Source: Reticulitermes speratus
Lineage: Eukaryota; Arthropoda; Insecta; Blattodea; Rhinotermitidae
Length of the DNA: 64,000 nt
Assembly: GCA_021186555.1 (NCBI GenBank)
Contig: JAJKFL010000006.1
Span: forward strand, 2,279,715 to 2,343,714
Reading direction: 5' to 3'
Shown: positions 32,585 to 43,725 of the stretch, piece by piece
Position numbering within the stretch: position 1 is the first letter of the stretch
How the letters are laid out: each line of letters opens with the position of its first letter
Program-made: the position numbers and the translations under genes
The notes under the pieces: generated by a model
Databases searched by the model: none
Told to the model about the DNA's origin: nothing
Seen by the model: the letters and a program-made list of their open reading frames with translations, nothing else

Positions 32585-33496
32585 AGCACAAATGTACCAC
32601 CAAGTTTAATATTCAACAATTCTACGTTCTGCCCACATAGTGTATTTATGTGTTTTGTGTGGATCTCAGAACAAACAGCGATTATTTCACTGTACAGCAT
32701 TAACTGACTGGTTTGTATAACTGAGACGGAGTGTGTTTACTGCGCGGTACGGACTGTATTTATGTGTTTTGTGTGGATCTCAGAACAAACAGAGATTATT
32801 TCACTGTACAACATTAACTGACTGGTTTGTATAACTGAGACGGAGTGTGTTTACTGCGCGGTACGGACTGTATTTATGTGTTTTGTGTGGATCTCAGAAC
32901 AAACAGCGATTATTTCACTGTACAACATTAACTGACTGGTTTGTATAACTGAGACGGAGTGTGTTTTACTGCGCGGTACGGACTGTATTTATGTGTTTTG
33001 TGTGGATCTCAGAACAAACAGCGATTATTTCACTGTACAGCATTAACTGACTGGTTTGTATAACTGAGACGGAGTGTGTTAACTGCGCGGTACGGACTGT
33101 ATTTATGTGTTTTGTGTGGATCTCAGAACAAACAGCGATTATTTCACTGTACAACATTAACTGACTGGTTTGTATAACTGAGACGGAGTGTGTTTACTGC
33201 GCGGTACGGACTGTATTTATGTGTTTTGTGTGGATCTCAGAACAAACAGCGATTATTTCACTGTACAACATTAACTGACTGGTTTGTATAACTGAGACGG
33301 AGTGTGTTTACTGCGCGGTACGGACTGTATTTATGTGTTTTGTGTGGATCTCAGAACAAACAGCGATTATTTCACTGTACAGCATTAACTGACTGGTTTG
33401 TATAACTGAGACGGAGTGTGTTTACTGCGCGGTACGGGCTGTATTTATGTGTTTTGTGTGGATCTCAGAACAAACAGCGATTATTTCACTGTACCA
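32585..33496 (+). repeat. 114-bp satellite array (7.5 units) with MITE-P start
   Basis: The left flank holds the MITE-P start, TGTACCACCAAGTTTAATATTC and CTACGTTCTGCCCACATAG, joined to 114-bp units. The array breaks off inside a unit at CACTGTACCATTTAATTTC, so its end is deleted. Units are nearly identical to those at 7946. Small ORFs (33416-33757) span the break and are not genes. Confidence 0.95.
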
Positions 33497-33597
33497 TTTA
33501 ATTTCAAGCCCTACACGGACAGTGCACGTGTATACCGTCACGCATTCACACTCCCGGGCCGAACTGCTCCCGGAAAAAGAACTCCTGCACCTGAGAT
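33497..33597. other. short spacer
   Basis: Nothing recognised. Confidence 0.4.
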
Positions 33598-33690
33598 CTT
33601 CGCTCTTCTGGGATTTTACGCAGCGTATATATTAGTTTATTACCGACGTTTCGGGACAACCTATCGGTCCCATCTTCAAGGGTCAAACAC
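33598..33690. mobile_element. foldback MITE family F, one-arm copy
   Basis: GCTCTTCTGGGATTTTACGC, TTATTACCGACGTTTCGGGA and GTCCCATCTTCAAGGGTC in the standard order. Confidence 0.65.
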
Positions 33691-33789
33691 CAAACTACGA
33701 AACTACGTTAAATCCCAGAACAGAGCAGATCTAATTTACACTACGACGCAGGTCTGACATCGCGCAACACTGTACGTATAGACAAGACA

Positions 33790-33905
33790 CTGGGTGGACC
33801 CCCGAGCCGCTGGACGCTTTGGTGAAAGGTCTCTACCGCAGATGTGAATCGAACCCCGATTCCCAAGTCGTGCAGAGTGTAGCCTAGTTACTACACTGAA
33901 CAATG
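33790..33905 (-). mobile_element. tRNA-headed SINE relic
   Basis: On the minus strand GGAATCGGGGTTCGATTCAC is a B-box, preceded at the expected distance by GTGTAGTAACTAGGCTACAC, an A-box-like remnant. The body cannot be matched to SINE-1, 2 or 3 with confidence. Confidence 0.5.
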
Positions 33906-34351
33906 CCGGTGCCTTCAAGTGGATAAGAACACCCTATATAACGGTCAACACGGAAGTGTCTGTTACTTGGTGCGTCAGTAGGAACACCCTGAAGGACAAC
34001 TCGGTCCACAGACATTTACACAATCAAACGTTTTACAACTCGCAATATTAGCCAGTGTACGTCGCAAGAACTTCCTCTGGCCTTAATTGGCTTCAACATC
34101 TTCGAACTTCCCCTCGAAGAAACACTTCGCTGAAGGCACAAGCAGAGACACGCTTAATCTGGGTTGACTGCGAGCTCTGGACGCTGATTTGACACGAAGC
34201 TGACGTGAAACTAATAACGAAGAGACGCAAGAATGGCAAAGTTGCGTCACGTGAGCGGCGCCCTGCACTTGCCAGCATTAACGAGTCACACGATGTACAC
34301 AAACTTGAGTTCTAAGGCCGAGTAAAGTTCTCCCTGTACACGCCACAAACG
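33906..34351. other. spacer, no gene recognised
   Basis: Single-copy; overlapping minus-strand ORFs at 34083-34302 have no motif. Confidence 0.4.
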
Positions 34352-34595
34352 CATACAGAGTGGAACACGAGGTACAGCTCCACTCATTCTCAACCGCGGT
34401 GTTAGACGGAGGTAAGTGGTTGGCTTCACGCTCCGGCCGCTTTTCCCCCAGTAAGATATCGCGGTACCCATTGAATAGGATGCTGCGTGGGCCCCAGAGC
34501 CTATCTGGTCGTACTGAAGAAGAGAAAAATCTATCGCTCCTATCGGGATTCGAACCCCGGACCGTCTATCCCGTGGTCTAGTCGATATGTAGACA
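34352..34595 (-). mobile_element. SINE-1, inverted diverged copy
   Basis: Read on the plus strand: GAGGTACAGCTCCACTCATTC, CGCTCCGGCCGCTTTTCCCC, GGTACCCATTGAATAGGATG, GGGATTCGAACCCCGGACCG (B-box on the minus strand). The A-box side has decayed (TCTAGTCGATATG). Confidence 0.75.
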
Positions 34596-34671
34596 CGATA
34601 ACCCGGTTCCTGCACAAACTTCTGTTCTCTCATAAAAGGATCTTTGTTTCCTATACAAGAGAGGTGAACTA

Positions 34672-34751
34672 TACAGATATACACAAAAGAATGGTGCGGT
34701 TTCCCTTTATTCACCATTGAAACCGCACCATTCTTTTGTGTATACCCTGTA
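34672..34751. mobile_element. 76-bp palindromic mini-mariner
   Basis: 34674-34749 is nearly two TIRs back to back: GTGCGGTTTC on the left arm, a loop of about 15 bases (CCTTTATTCACCATT), and GAAACCGCACCATTCTTTTG on the right arm. The outer ends match the 113-bp TIRs of the element at 14890. It is flanked by TA on both sides (34672-34673, 34750-34751), the Tc1/mariner target duplication. This is the minimal member of that family. Confidence 0.85.
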
Positions 34752-34956
34752 TTAACACGGCATGGCCAACAGTATACCTACCTACCAACCTACCTTCGTA
34801 CCTACCTACTACCTGAAACATGTGTCTTCTGGGATGTGAAATGAGCTGCGCATGCGCGCGTGTGACAGTGGCACATACCAAAGACAGCGTGCTTCACAGC
34901 CTCTGCCAGGAGCACCCTAAATCCCTTCACCAAATTAATTAATTAATTAATTATTG
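34752..34956. other. spacer with a family F end and an AATT microsatellite
   Basis: GTGTCTTCTGGGATGTGA near 34823 is an isolated foldback MITE end. AATTAATT repeats occupy 34933-34953. Confidence 0.5.
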
Positions 34957-35012
34957 CAGTAGAACCTCGGTTATCCGAACTTCGCTTAACCGAAACTCCG
35001 GTTAACCGAAAC
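34957..35012. mobile_element. pogo/Tigger-like terminus
   Basis: CAGTAGAACCTCGGTTATCC, followed by repeats of the form GGTTAACCGAAAC, is the type of end known for pogo-group elements. Only one end is visible, so this is a fragment. Confidence 0.55.
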
Positions 35013-35048
35013 GCCAAACAGAAGCTTCTGCTCCATAAGGGCCCATAC

Positions 35049-35310
35049 TCACGAGCTACGATAGCTCAGTTGGTATAGTAACTAGGCTACGGCATGCATG
35101 ACCGAGAAACCGGGTTTCGATATCCGGCGGGAGAACAATATTTATTTCTTCTCCGAAACGTCCAGACCGGCTACTACTTAATTTGTACAGGGAGTTAAAG
35201 CGGACGGGGCATGATAAAGAACACTCACCTCCATCCAGTGCCGAGGTTCGGAATGCGTGGAGATACAAAGCCACGCCGTATTACACTTTCATATCGTGGT
35301 CCTTACTTAA
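35049..35310 (+). mobile_element. SINE-1, diverged copy
   Basis: The A-box string GATAGCTCAGTTGGTATAG is well kept; the B-box is altered (CCGGGTTTCGATATCCGG, one extra T). The body has ACGTCCAGACCGGC, GTTAAAGCGGACGGGGC and AGTGCCGAGGTTCGGAATG. Confidence 0.8.
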
Positions 35311-35422
35311 GCACCGGTACAACCTCACAGAAAAACTACCGCACTTTACAAACTTCGTGCGCATATAATGAAGGATGCCATTAAGATTGACGGTGAAGGA
35401 GACACTGCGAGAGGGGGGTGGA

Positions 35423-35592
35423 GTGGAGTAATCTGGCTCAGGCCAAGGCGCAGCGGCGTACTCTTGTGGACATGATAATAAACTTCCAGATTTTTATAAA
35501 ATGTGTGGAATTTCTGGAGTAGCTGAGCAACTACTAGCTTCTCAAGAATGACTCTGCTGCAGAAACTGAGTCAGTTATGGCTATTCAGAACT
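35423..35592 (+). mobile_element. decayed LINE 3' end
   Basis: GGAGTGGAGTAATCTGGCTC, then GTACTCTTGTGGACATGATA, AATTTCTGGAGTAGCTGAGC and TAGCTTCTCAAGAATGACTC, in the order of the copy at 61372-61510, without a GTTA tail. Confidence 0.65.
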
Positions 35593-35836
35593 GGACCAAA
35601 CCTTCGGCGTCTTGAATGTGGCTGCAGTGAGGCGTTCAACGGATACGTCAGATACGAGATGGCGTCCTGTGGCTGGTGCGGGGGGGGGGGGGGTCTTACG
35701 AAACGAATTTACGTTCAGACCGATATTTTTGTAAAGTGTCGTCGTTCCTCTGCCCACCAATTTCAACCAACAGATGGATAATTTTAAACAAACATTCTGA
35801 ACTATAAAGTGTTATTTCATACACGCATACTTTTTC
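35593..35836. other. spacer with a long poly-G run
   Basis: About 15 G in a row near 35679-35694 inside otherwise ordinary sequence; the two short ORFs across it on opposite strands are artefacts. Confidence 0.5.
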
Positions 35837-36029
35837 CAGTTTAGTAGTCGAACCCGGTTATAACGACATCGGTTTATACGACACCTCGTCTATAACGTTA
35901 CATATTCTGTGGTACCAATTAATTCCTCACTGTTAACAATAACATTATACACCTCGGTTATAACGACACTCGTTTATAACGACACAAAATATTCAGTCCC
36001 TTTCGTGACGTTATAACCGAGTTCCACTG
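35837..36029. mobile_element. pogo-like MITE
   Basis: The left end AGTCGAACCCGGTTATAACG and the right end, read inward, CAGTGGAACTCGGTTATAAC form terminal inverted repeats. The middle repeats CGGTTATAACGACACTCG. The right flank is TA. No transposase frame is present in 190 bp. Confidence 0.7.
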
Positions 36030-36844
36030 TATAAAGAAATTCTCAGATACTCGAAAAACATTACTTAAATTCGAAAAACGGCCATTAACTTTTTAAAATT
36101 ACTGTACAGAGAGCTGACCATGGTGGCGAGACAGACACATGGCATATAGGGGTCCTCGGTTCTGAACTGTCTTTGGCTCCTTGTTACCATCTGCCTTTAC
36201 TAATGCTGGGACCCGCAGATAAACCAATTCGGTTCACACAACAAAGATACAATACACTAAAGAAACAATATATTGTAACACACAGAATAAATAAAATACA
36301 ATGAAGCCAACCAAATACAAAATTACAAAATACACACGACGGGAGACTTACCAAGCAATTGCTTGTCACATACATACCAAAATAAAGTTACCTTGGCGTC
36401 GTCGTGGGGCTAAACCCAACTAAAACCAAAGACCTGGGACCACGACGACCGCCAAGGGACTCCAACCCCACCAGCTCACTGCCAGACGGAATTTAGCCCC
36501 CATGGCCGAGACGAAAATTTGTAAGTAACTTAAAAACGGCTAGGATCAGAGTCAGTGATAACATCAACCATACGCTGGGTAGGAAGAAAACTTGGGACAG
36601 GAGGGGAAATGGAGGGGAACCAAGTAGGAGGGAGTGATGCGCGCGCCGAAAGTCCAAGGTTATATTCTCGTGGAGGATGCTGGGACCAAAATCCCGGCAC
36701 AGTTCCAACCCTGCTACAGTTAACAGACATAAGCTACTGGTTAGTTTTTCTGGTGGTAATCGCTGGGAGATGAACTTGAAGTGACACGTGTTGACACGTG
36801 TCTATCTCCTGCTTTAACATTTAAAAACAATCACTGCTAACCAC
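36030..36844. other. spacer, possibly an old unclassified repeat
   Basis: Two overlapping minus-strand ORFs at 36493-36730 (one with GTVPGFWSQHPPREYNLG) and one at 36184-36375 sit in sequence without tandem structure. I suspect transposon-derived UTR but cannot name a family from the sequence. Confidence 0.35.
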
Positions 36845-36965
36845 ACAATACATCCGAATGTCTCGTGCAATTCTCACAACAAACAGTGATTATTCCCCAG
36901 AACAGCGCTAAAAACTATACTTTTAATAATAACGACGCAGTGTGTTCTCTGCGCGGTAGGGAATG
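36845..36965 (+). mobile_element. MITE-P relic
   Basis: A decayed single 114-bp unit: CTCACAACAAACAGTGATTA, CAGAACAGCGCTAAAAACT, GACGCAGTGTGTTCTCTGCG and CGGTAGGGAA. Confidence 0.55.
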
Positions 36966-37239
36966 AGACGAGTTATACATTTCAGCAAATATGCCTTAGG
37001 CTGCAGTGCATCCGGAGCTAATGCCGACGGGCCCTTGGAAAGAAGAAGAAGAACCTGAGTTATAGGACGTTTAATGTCATAACTCCACCACTGCTGGCTT
37101 TGGCCACAAACGATTGTGGCATCCCATCTGACTTCTGCATAGGCCTGCTGTTTACACACACACAGTCCAAACCATCTGACTAAGTCAAAGGGGAATCCCA
37201 GGAGTGACACGGTAGTAAAATTAAAAATAGATATATATA
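36966..37239. other. spacer, nothing recognised
   Basis: A 95-codon minus ORF (36923-37210) has no motif. Confidence 0.4.
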
Positions 37240-38673
37240 TTAAAGATACAGTCCGTACCGCGCAGTAAACACACTCCGTCTCAGTTATACAAACCAGTCA
37301 GTTAATGTTGTACAGTGAAATAATCGCTGTTTGTTCTGAGATCCACACAAAACACATAAATACAGTCCGTACCGCGCAGTAAACACACTCCGTCTCAGTT
37401 TCAAATCAGTCAGTTATGCTGTACAGTGAAATATCGCTGTTGTTCTGAGATCACACAAAACACATAATACAGTCCGTACCGCGCAGTAAACGCACTCCGT
37501 CTCAGTATACAAACCAGTCAGTAATGTTGTACATGAAATAATCGCTGTTTGTTCTGAGATCCACACAAAACACATAAATACAGTCCGTACCGCGCAGTAA
37601 ACACACTCCGTCTCAGTTATACAAACCAGTCAGTTAATGCTGTACAGTGAAATAATCGCTGTTTGTTCTCAGATCCACACAAAACACATAAATACAGTCC
37701 GTACGCGCAGTAACACACTCGTCTCAGTTATACAACAGTCAGTTAATGCTGTACAGTGAATAATCGTGTTTGTTCTGAGATCACACAAAACACTAAATAC
37801 AGTCCGTACCGCGCAGTAAACACACTCCGTCTCAGTTATACAAACCAGTCAGTTAATGCTGTACAGTGAAATAATCGCTGTTTGTTCTGAGATCCACACA
37901 AAACACATAAATACAGTCCGTACCGCGCAGTAAACGCACTCCGTCTCAGTTATACAAACCAGTCAGTTAATGTTGTACAGTGAAATAATCGCTGTTTGTT
38001 CTGAGATCCACACAGAACACATTAATACAGTCCGTACCGCGCAGTAAACACACTCCGTCTCAGTTATACAAACCAGTCAGTTAATGCTGTACAGTGAAAT
38101 AATCGCTGTTTGTTCTGAGATCCACACAAAACACATAAATACAGTCCGTACCGCGCAGTAAACACACTCCGTCTCAGTTATACAAACCAGTCAGTTAATG
38201 CTGTACAGTGAAATAATCGCTGTTTGTTCTGAGATCCACACAAAACACATAAATACAGTCCGTACCGCGCAGTAAACACACTCCGTCTCAGTTATACAAA
38301 CCAGTCAGTTAATGCTGTACAGTGAAATAATCGCTGTTTGTTCTGAGATCCACACAAAACACATAAATACAGTCCGTACCGCGCAGTAAACACACTCCGT
38401 CTCAGTTATACAAACCAGTCAGTTAATGTTGTACAGTGAAATAATCGCTGTTTGTTCTGAGATCCACACAAAACACATAAATACAGTCCGTACCGCGCAG
38501 TAAACACACTCCGTCTCAGTTATACAAACCAGTCAGTTAATGCTGTACAGTGAAATAATCGCTGTTTGTTCTGAGATCCACACAAAACACATAAATACAC
38601 TGTGTGGGCAGAACGCAGAATTTGTGAGTGTTAAACGTGGTGGTACATATAGTAACCACTGGGCTTTAAAAAC
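37240..38673 (-). repeat. MITE-P with 12 internal 114-bp units, minus orientation
   Basis: Both element ends are present: ATTAAAGATACAGTCCGTACC at the left and, after the last unit, ACACTGTGTGGGCAGAACGC, GTGGTGGTACATATAGTAAC and CACTGGGCTTTAAAA at the right. Between 37398 and about 37800 single-base losses cluster (for example TTGTTCTGAGATCACACAAA), while neighbouring units are clean, which suggests consensus error. The minus ORF 38533-39159 crosses from this array into the next and is an artefact. Confidence 0.93.
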
Positions 38674-38724
38674 GTTACACAAAATATAGTATATACACAA
38701 TTGTGACGTAACGTGTAGGTCCGA

Positions 38725-39452
38725 TATATTTAGACCCGCCACATGACCTACCTTAAGACCACATGCGATATACAGACCCACCATGACCCCGCCATAGGAC
38801 CTCTCAAACAAGCGATATATGACCCCGCCATAGGACCTCTCAAACACGCGATATATGACCTCGCCACAGGACCTCTCAAACAAGCGATATATGACCCCGC
38901 CATAGGACCCCTCAAACACGCGATATATGACCCCGCCATAGGACCCCTCAAACACGCGATATGACCGCCATAGACCCTCAAACACGCGATATGACCCGCC
39001 ATAGGACCCCTCAAACACGCGATATATGACCCCGCCATAGGACCCCTCAAACACGCGATATATGACCCCGCCATAGGACCCCTCAAACACGTAATATATA
39101 TGACCCGCCATAGGACCCCTCAAACACGCGATATATGACCCCGCCATAGGACCCCTCAAACACGCGATATGACCCCGCCATAGGACCCCTCAAACACGCG
39201 ATATATGACCCCGCCATAGGACCCCTCAAACACGCGATATATGACCCGCCATAGGACCCCTCAAACACGCGATATATGACCCGCCATAGGACCCCTCAAA
39301 CACGCGATATATGACCCCGCCATAGGACCCTCAAACACGCGATATATGACCCCGCCATAGGACCCTCAAACACGCGATATATGACCCCGCCATAGGACCC
39401 CTCAAACACGCGATATATGACCCCGCCATAGGGCCCCTCAAACACGCGATAT
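38725..39452. repeat. 36-bp minisatellite (about 20 copies)
   Basis: The unit is CACGCGATATATGACCCCGC, then CATAGGACCCCTCAAA; the period is 36 bp (39125 to 39161). The left edge units are more diverged (ACAAGCG, GGACCTCTC) than the centre. ORFs of 112 and 208 codons with repeats of RGPMAGSYIACL are artefacts of a period divisible by 3. It directly follows a MITE-P element. Confidence 0.95.
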
Positions 39453-40320
39453 ACAAACCCACCTAATGCCTGTTATTTATATGAACTTCAAGCTTGAGGC
39501 AGACAAACAAACAAACAAACAAACACAGCAGACAGACGCTATCAAGCTCCCATATGTCTGTCTCTCATTTCAAACGTGCAAACGGAGTCTGGATGAGAAT
39601 AATAATTGACTAACGATATTTGGGAGCAGGACTGAGAGATGCGTCACAGAGCGCACACCACTGACTTACGGTGTGCTTCACTGATGTGCACACAACACTG
39701 ACTGCTGCCTCCTGAAAAGTAGGTCAGCACAAGGCACTTGCGGTTGTATTTACGATCTTAAAAACCAGAGATAAGACTGCTGACAAAATGAGTCCTCTCA
39801 CTGGCAGTTCTAACAAATAGAGAGGACCGCATGCAGGACATCTCCAGTACGCCTACACGCACACACGTATGGGCCTAACAGCGACGTATTCGTTCGCAAC
39901 TCAAACGAAAATCCAATACAGACAGACAGACAGACATTCCTTGCACTGATTCACCACGACACCCTACTGCCCGTGACGGACACTACGATATGACGATTTC
40001 GCTAAATACGCACCCACTGACATACCGGCTACGATATCTACTAGGAAAAGTGTGAGACTGTAATACCGACACAAGAATATGTTCCTCTCTCTGCCGTTTA
40101 TTACTGCCATCTTCGATTCTCTTTTTAACTACTACCAATGATACAAATTCGAAAAGACATGTCAGACTCAATTACAAGCCGTCGGTATTGACGTTTAAAA
40201 TCATCAGGCAGGCTGCAGCAACTGCAGTAGCCTAACGCAGGCAACGAACTGATGAGACGCCTAATTACTGGATACGAAGACATTACCATTTGAAGATGAC
40301 GACTGACCTTAATTATGTTT
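39453..40320. other. spacer with CAAA and CAGA microsatellites
   Basis: ACAAACAAACAAACAAAC near 39505-39526 and CAGACAGACAGACAGACA near 39918-39936. No gene recognised. Confidence 0.5.
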
Positions 40321-41545
40321 AAAGACTCAGTCCGTACCGCGCAGTAAACACACTCCGTCTCAGTTATACAACCAGTCAGTTAATGTTGTACAGTGAAATA
40401 ATCGCTGTTTGTTCTGAGATCCACACAAAACACATAGAACACAGTCCGTACCGCGCAGTAAACACACTCCGTCTCAGTTATACAAACCAGTCAGTTAATG
40501 CCGTACAGTGAAATAATCGCTGTTTGTTCTGAGATCCACACAAAACACATAAATACAGTCCGTACCGCGCAGTAAACACACTCCGTCTCAGTTATACAAA
40601 CCAGTCAGTTAATGTTGTACAGTGAAATAATCGCTGTTTGTTCTGAGATCCACACAAAACACATAAATACAGTCCGTACTGCGCAGTAAACACACTCCGT
40701 CTCAGTTATACAAACCAGTCAGTTAATGTTGTACAGTGAAATAATCGCTGTTTGTTCTGAGATCCACACAAGACAAATAAATACAGTCCGTACCGCGCAG
40801 TAAACACACTCCGTCTCAGTTATACAAACCAGTCAGTTAATGTTGTACAGTGAAATAATCGCTGTTTGTTCTGAGATCCACACAAAACACATAAATACAG
40901 TCCGTACCGCGCAGTAAACACACTCCGTCTCAGTTATACAAACCAGTCAGTTAATGCTGTACAGTGAAATAATTGCTGTTTGTTCTGAGATCCACACAAA
41001 ACACATAAATACAGTCCGTACCGCGCAGTAAACACACTCCGTCTCAGTTATACAAACCAGTCAGTTAATGTTGTACAGTGAAATAATCGCTGTTTGTTCT
41101 GAGATCCACACAAAACACATAAATACAGTCCGTACCGCGCAGTAAACACACTCCGTCTCAGTTATACAAACCAGTCAGTTAATGTTGTACAGTGAAATAA
41201 TCGCTGTTTGTTCTGAGATCCACACAAAACACATAAATACAGTCCGTACCGCGCAGTAAACACACTCCGTCTCAGTTATACAAACCAGTCAGTTAATGTT
41301 GTACAGTGAAATAATCGCTGTTTGTTCTGAGATCCACACAAAACACATAAATACAGTCCGTACCGCGCAGTAAACACACTCCGTCTCAGTTATACAAACC
41401 AGTCAGTTAATGCTGTACAGTGAAATAATTGCTGTTTGTTCTGAGATCCACACAAAACACATAAATACACTGTGTGGGCAGAACGTAGAATTGTTGAATG
41501 TTAAACTGGTGGTATATATAGTAACCACTGGGCTTTAAAGGGCTA
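40321..41545 (-). repeat. MITE-P with 10 internal 114-bp units, minus orientation
   Basis: Left end TTTAAAGACTCAGTCCGTAC, ten 114-bp units, right end ACACTGTGTGGGCAGAACG, TGGTGGTATATATAGTAACC and CACTGGGCTTTAAAGGG. The two ends read CTTTAAAG..CCCAGT in opposite directions, which defines the terminal inverted repeats of the element. Confidence 0.95.
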
Positions 41546-41725
41546 CAGCTCGTACCGCAGAGTAAACATACTCCATCTCGGTTATACAAACCAGTCAGTT
41601 AATGCTGTACAGTGAAATAATCGCTGTTTGTTCTGAGATCCACACAAAACACACAAATACACTGTGTGGGCAGAACGTGCGTGGCGGTACATATAGCGAC
41701 GTCTGGGCTTCGAAATGTTAAACGT
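41546..41725 (-). mobile_element. MITE-P, single-unit copy directly abutting the previous one
   Basis: It begins CAGCTCGTACCGCAGAGTAA immediately after the previous element's GGG. It contains one 114-bp unit and ends GTGGGCAGAACGTGCGTGGC, CGTCTGGGCTTCGAAATG and TTAAAC. The unit differs at several positions from the array units to its left, so it is not simply one more repeat. Confidence 0.8.
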
Positions 41726-42149
41726 ACCGAAACTGTCGACAGCCTGGCCAGTTCTCACATCTTACCACAGCACTGCCCACACGCTGACACGTCAACTTAT
41801 CATCAACTTAGACTGCAGCCTTTCTCTGCTGCTTGCAACATCGGCAGTCCATTATAGAAAAGCGATAAGGTTTCGCAAAGACAGCGCGCGATAAAAAATA
41901 CAGTACATAGATACTGCCACTTTATTAAACGACACTTATCTTACTGTTCCTGTTAGTCACGTCAGTAAGTACTCATATTTCTGACCACAACGGAAACTAT
42001 GAAATTTTAGACGAGCTCAAAATGGAGTCCGCGGAAAATGCTGGTGGTACAGACGCATGCTGAGGCTAAACAGGTCTAACTTTATGAATGGACGATTATG
42101 ACTTAACTCTTGATTCGTAAAACATTGCAAATTCTATGGTAAGTATGTG
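41726..42149. other. spacer, nothing recognised
   Basis: Single-copy, AT-rich; no motif-bearing ORF. Confidence 0.4.
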
Positions 42150-42320
42150 TACCACCTGTTTTAACGTACAAACCGTCTCCACTTTGCCCGCACGGTGTGC
42201 TTTTAAATGTTTAACGACTGTCACAAGTAAACAGCCATTATAATTTTAAACATAACCGGTTAATCTTTATAATACAGACACTGTGTGCTTTCTGTGAGTG
42301 GGTAACTAAATCTTCATGGT
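42150..42320 (+). mobile_element. MITE-P relic, strongly decayed
   Basis: Blocks in MITE-P order: TTTGCCCGCACGGTGTGCTT, CACAAGTAAACAGCCATTAT, AACCGGTTAATCTTTATAAT, CACTGTGTGCTTTCTGTGAG and AACTAAATCTTCA. Identity is low but collinear over the whole unit. Confidence 0.45.
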
Positions 42321-42387
42321 ACACAGTACACATATGAATTAAGTCTTAAAGGCTGTTCCATGACTGCAGGAGGTTACTGATCGATTT

Positions 42388-42562
42388 CTCATACTGGAGA
42401 GGGTTTTCTCCGACTACTCCCGTTTCCCCTGTCAGTATCATTCCACCAATGCTCCACATTCATCTTCATCTTAATGCTACACTTATGATAAGGACAAGCG
42501 GACGAAATCTAGGGGACTTCACACAAAGCAATGCTCTTTTCAGACATCATGGCAGCAAAGCA
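42388..42562 (+). mobile_element. SINE-3, 5'-truncated copy
   Basis: GGGTTTTCTCCGACTACTCC, GTTTCCCCTGTCAGTATCAT, TCCACCAATGCTCCACATTC, ATGATAAGGACAAGCGGAC and the TTTCAGACATCATGG end, as in the copies at 27575 and 59815. Confidence 0.75.
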
Positions 42563-43489
42563 AAGTACTTTAACAATTTTATATCAGTCTCACCGTGCAT
42601 TTTTAGAAATTCACTGTTTACAAACCAACAAAATGTACCTCACTTTCACTTTTATCATTCATTCATCAACCCCTACATATGTTTCGGTCTTATATAAGGC
42701 CATCTTCAGGGGGTTCATAAAATACGTTCATTTTACATCCAATGTTACGTCTGCCATTATACTTTCACACTGTCAGTCTTTAGAATGTTAACGTCAACAC
42801 GACCGAATTCTTCAGGGGTGCTGAGAGGGTGGGGGGGGGGGGGGGCACTGTGGGCTAAAATCAAGCATGCCTAACGAATTACACAATTGTTTTTATTCTG
42901 TAGCCGCAGTTCGTGGAAGTGCCTTCGAACAGTCAAATGCGTACCTCGTGTAGGGCAAACCGCGTACCCACGACAAAGGAGCAAACAGTTATGGTGTTTA
43001 TGGAAATTATCCGCGTCCACCGTGGACGCTGTAAGAAAAAAAACTACCCTCTGTGACCGAAATGAATTCTAAAATTTTACAACAGTGCTTGAAGCAGTTA
43101 AACAAACCACACACAAATGTCTATCAGCAACCGGAACTTGTCATCCACTGCACAGCAGTTAAGGGTAGCTGTGTTCCGATACAAAACGTTTCGTAACAAT
43201 AAATATCGTGATTTCCAGTCACGTGACCCATTTAACTGCCACTAAAGTCGCGGAACATAAAACCCACTGCGACTAGGAGTGCTACAGGTAACCTGCAGAA
43301 ACACGTACAGGTCCTGGACACGTGTGAGGTTAAAAGATAAGGCCCACGTGATCAACTAAGCACCACATCATGCACGCATATGGCGGACTGAAGGCACAGC
43401 TCCATGTATTCTTAACCTCGACACGAGACGCAGGTTAGTCACCTTCAAAACCCTCTTTACTTCCGGGGAAAGGTCTCCAGGTTACCGCT
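42563..43489. other. spacer with a poly-G run
   Basis: GTTTCGGTCTTATATAAGGC-CATCTTCAGG near 42679-42710 resembles the snap-back core of MITEs, but I could not define ends. A G run of about 15 lies at 42831-42845. Short ORFs (42449-42791, 42887-43072) have no motif. Confidence 0.45.
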
Positions 43490-43645
43490 GAACAGGACGG
43501 CCAGGTGCGTCCCAGAGGCGTTCTGACCGTATTACGGAACTGAGGGTTCTATTGCCCCTGCCGAAAATCGAACCCTGATTCGTTGCTCGTCCTGACAGTG
43601 GCTCAGTCACTATAGTGGCTGAGCTATGTCGGCTTTCATGTGGCA
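43490..43645 (-). mobile_element. tRNA-headed SINE relic
   Basis: On the minus strand CATAGCTCAGCCACTATAG (A-box side) is followed by GAATCAGGGTTCGATTTTCG (B-box). The spacing suits a tRNA head; the body is too decayed to place. Confidence 0.55.
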
Positions 43646-43725
43646 TGGTTTGCCTTTAAATTTAATACCGAAAACACGCTTACATCCGTGCATTAAGATT
43701 CTTTGAAGCCAAATCCATCTAAAGA

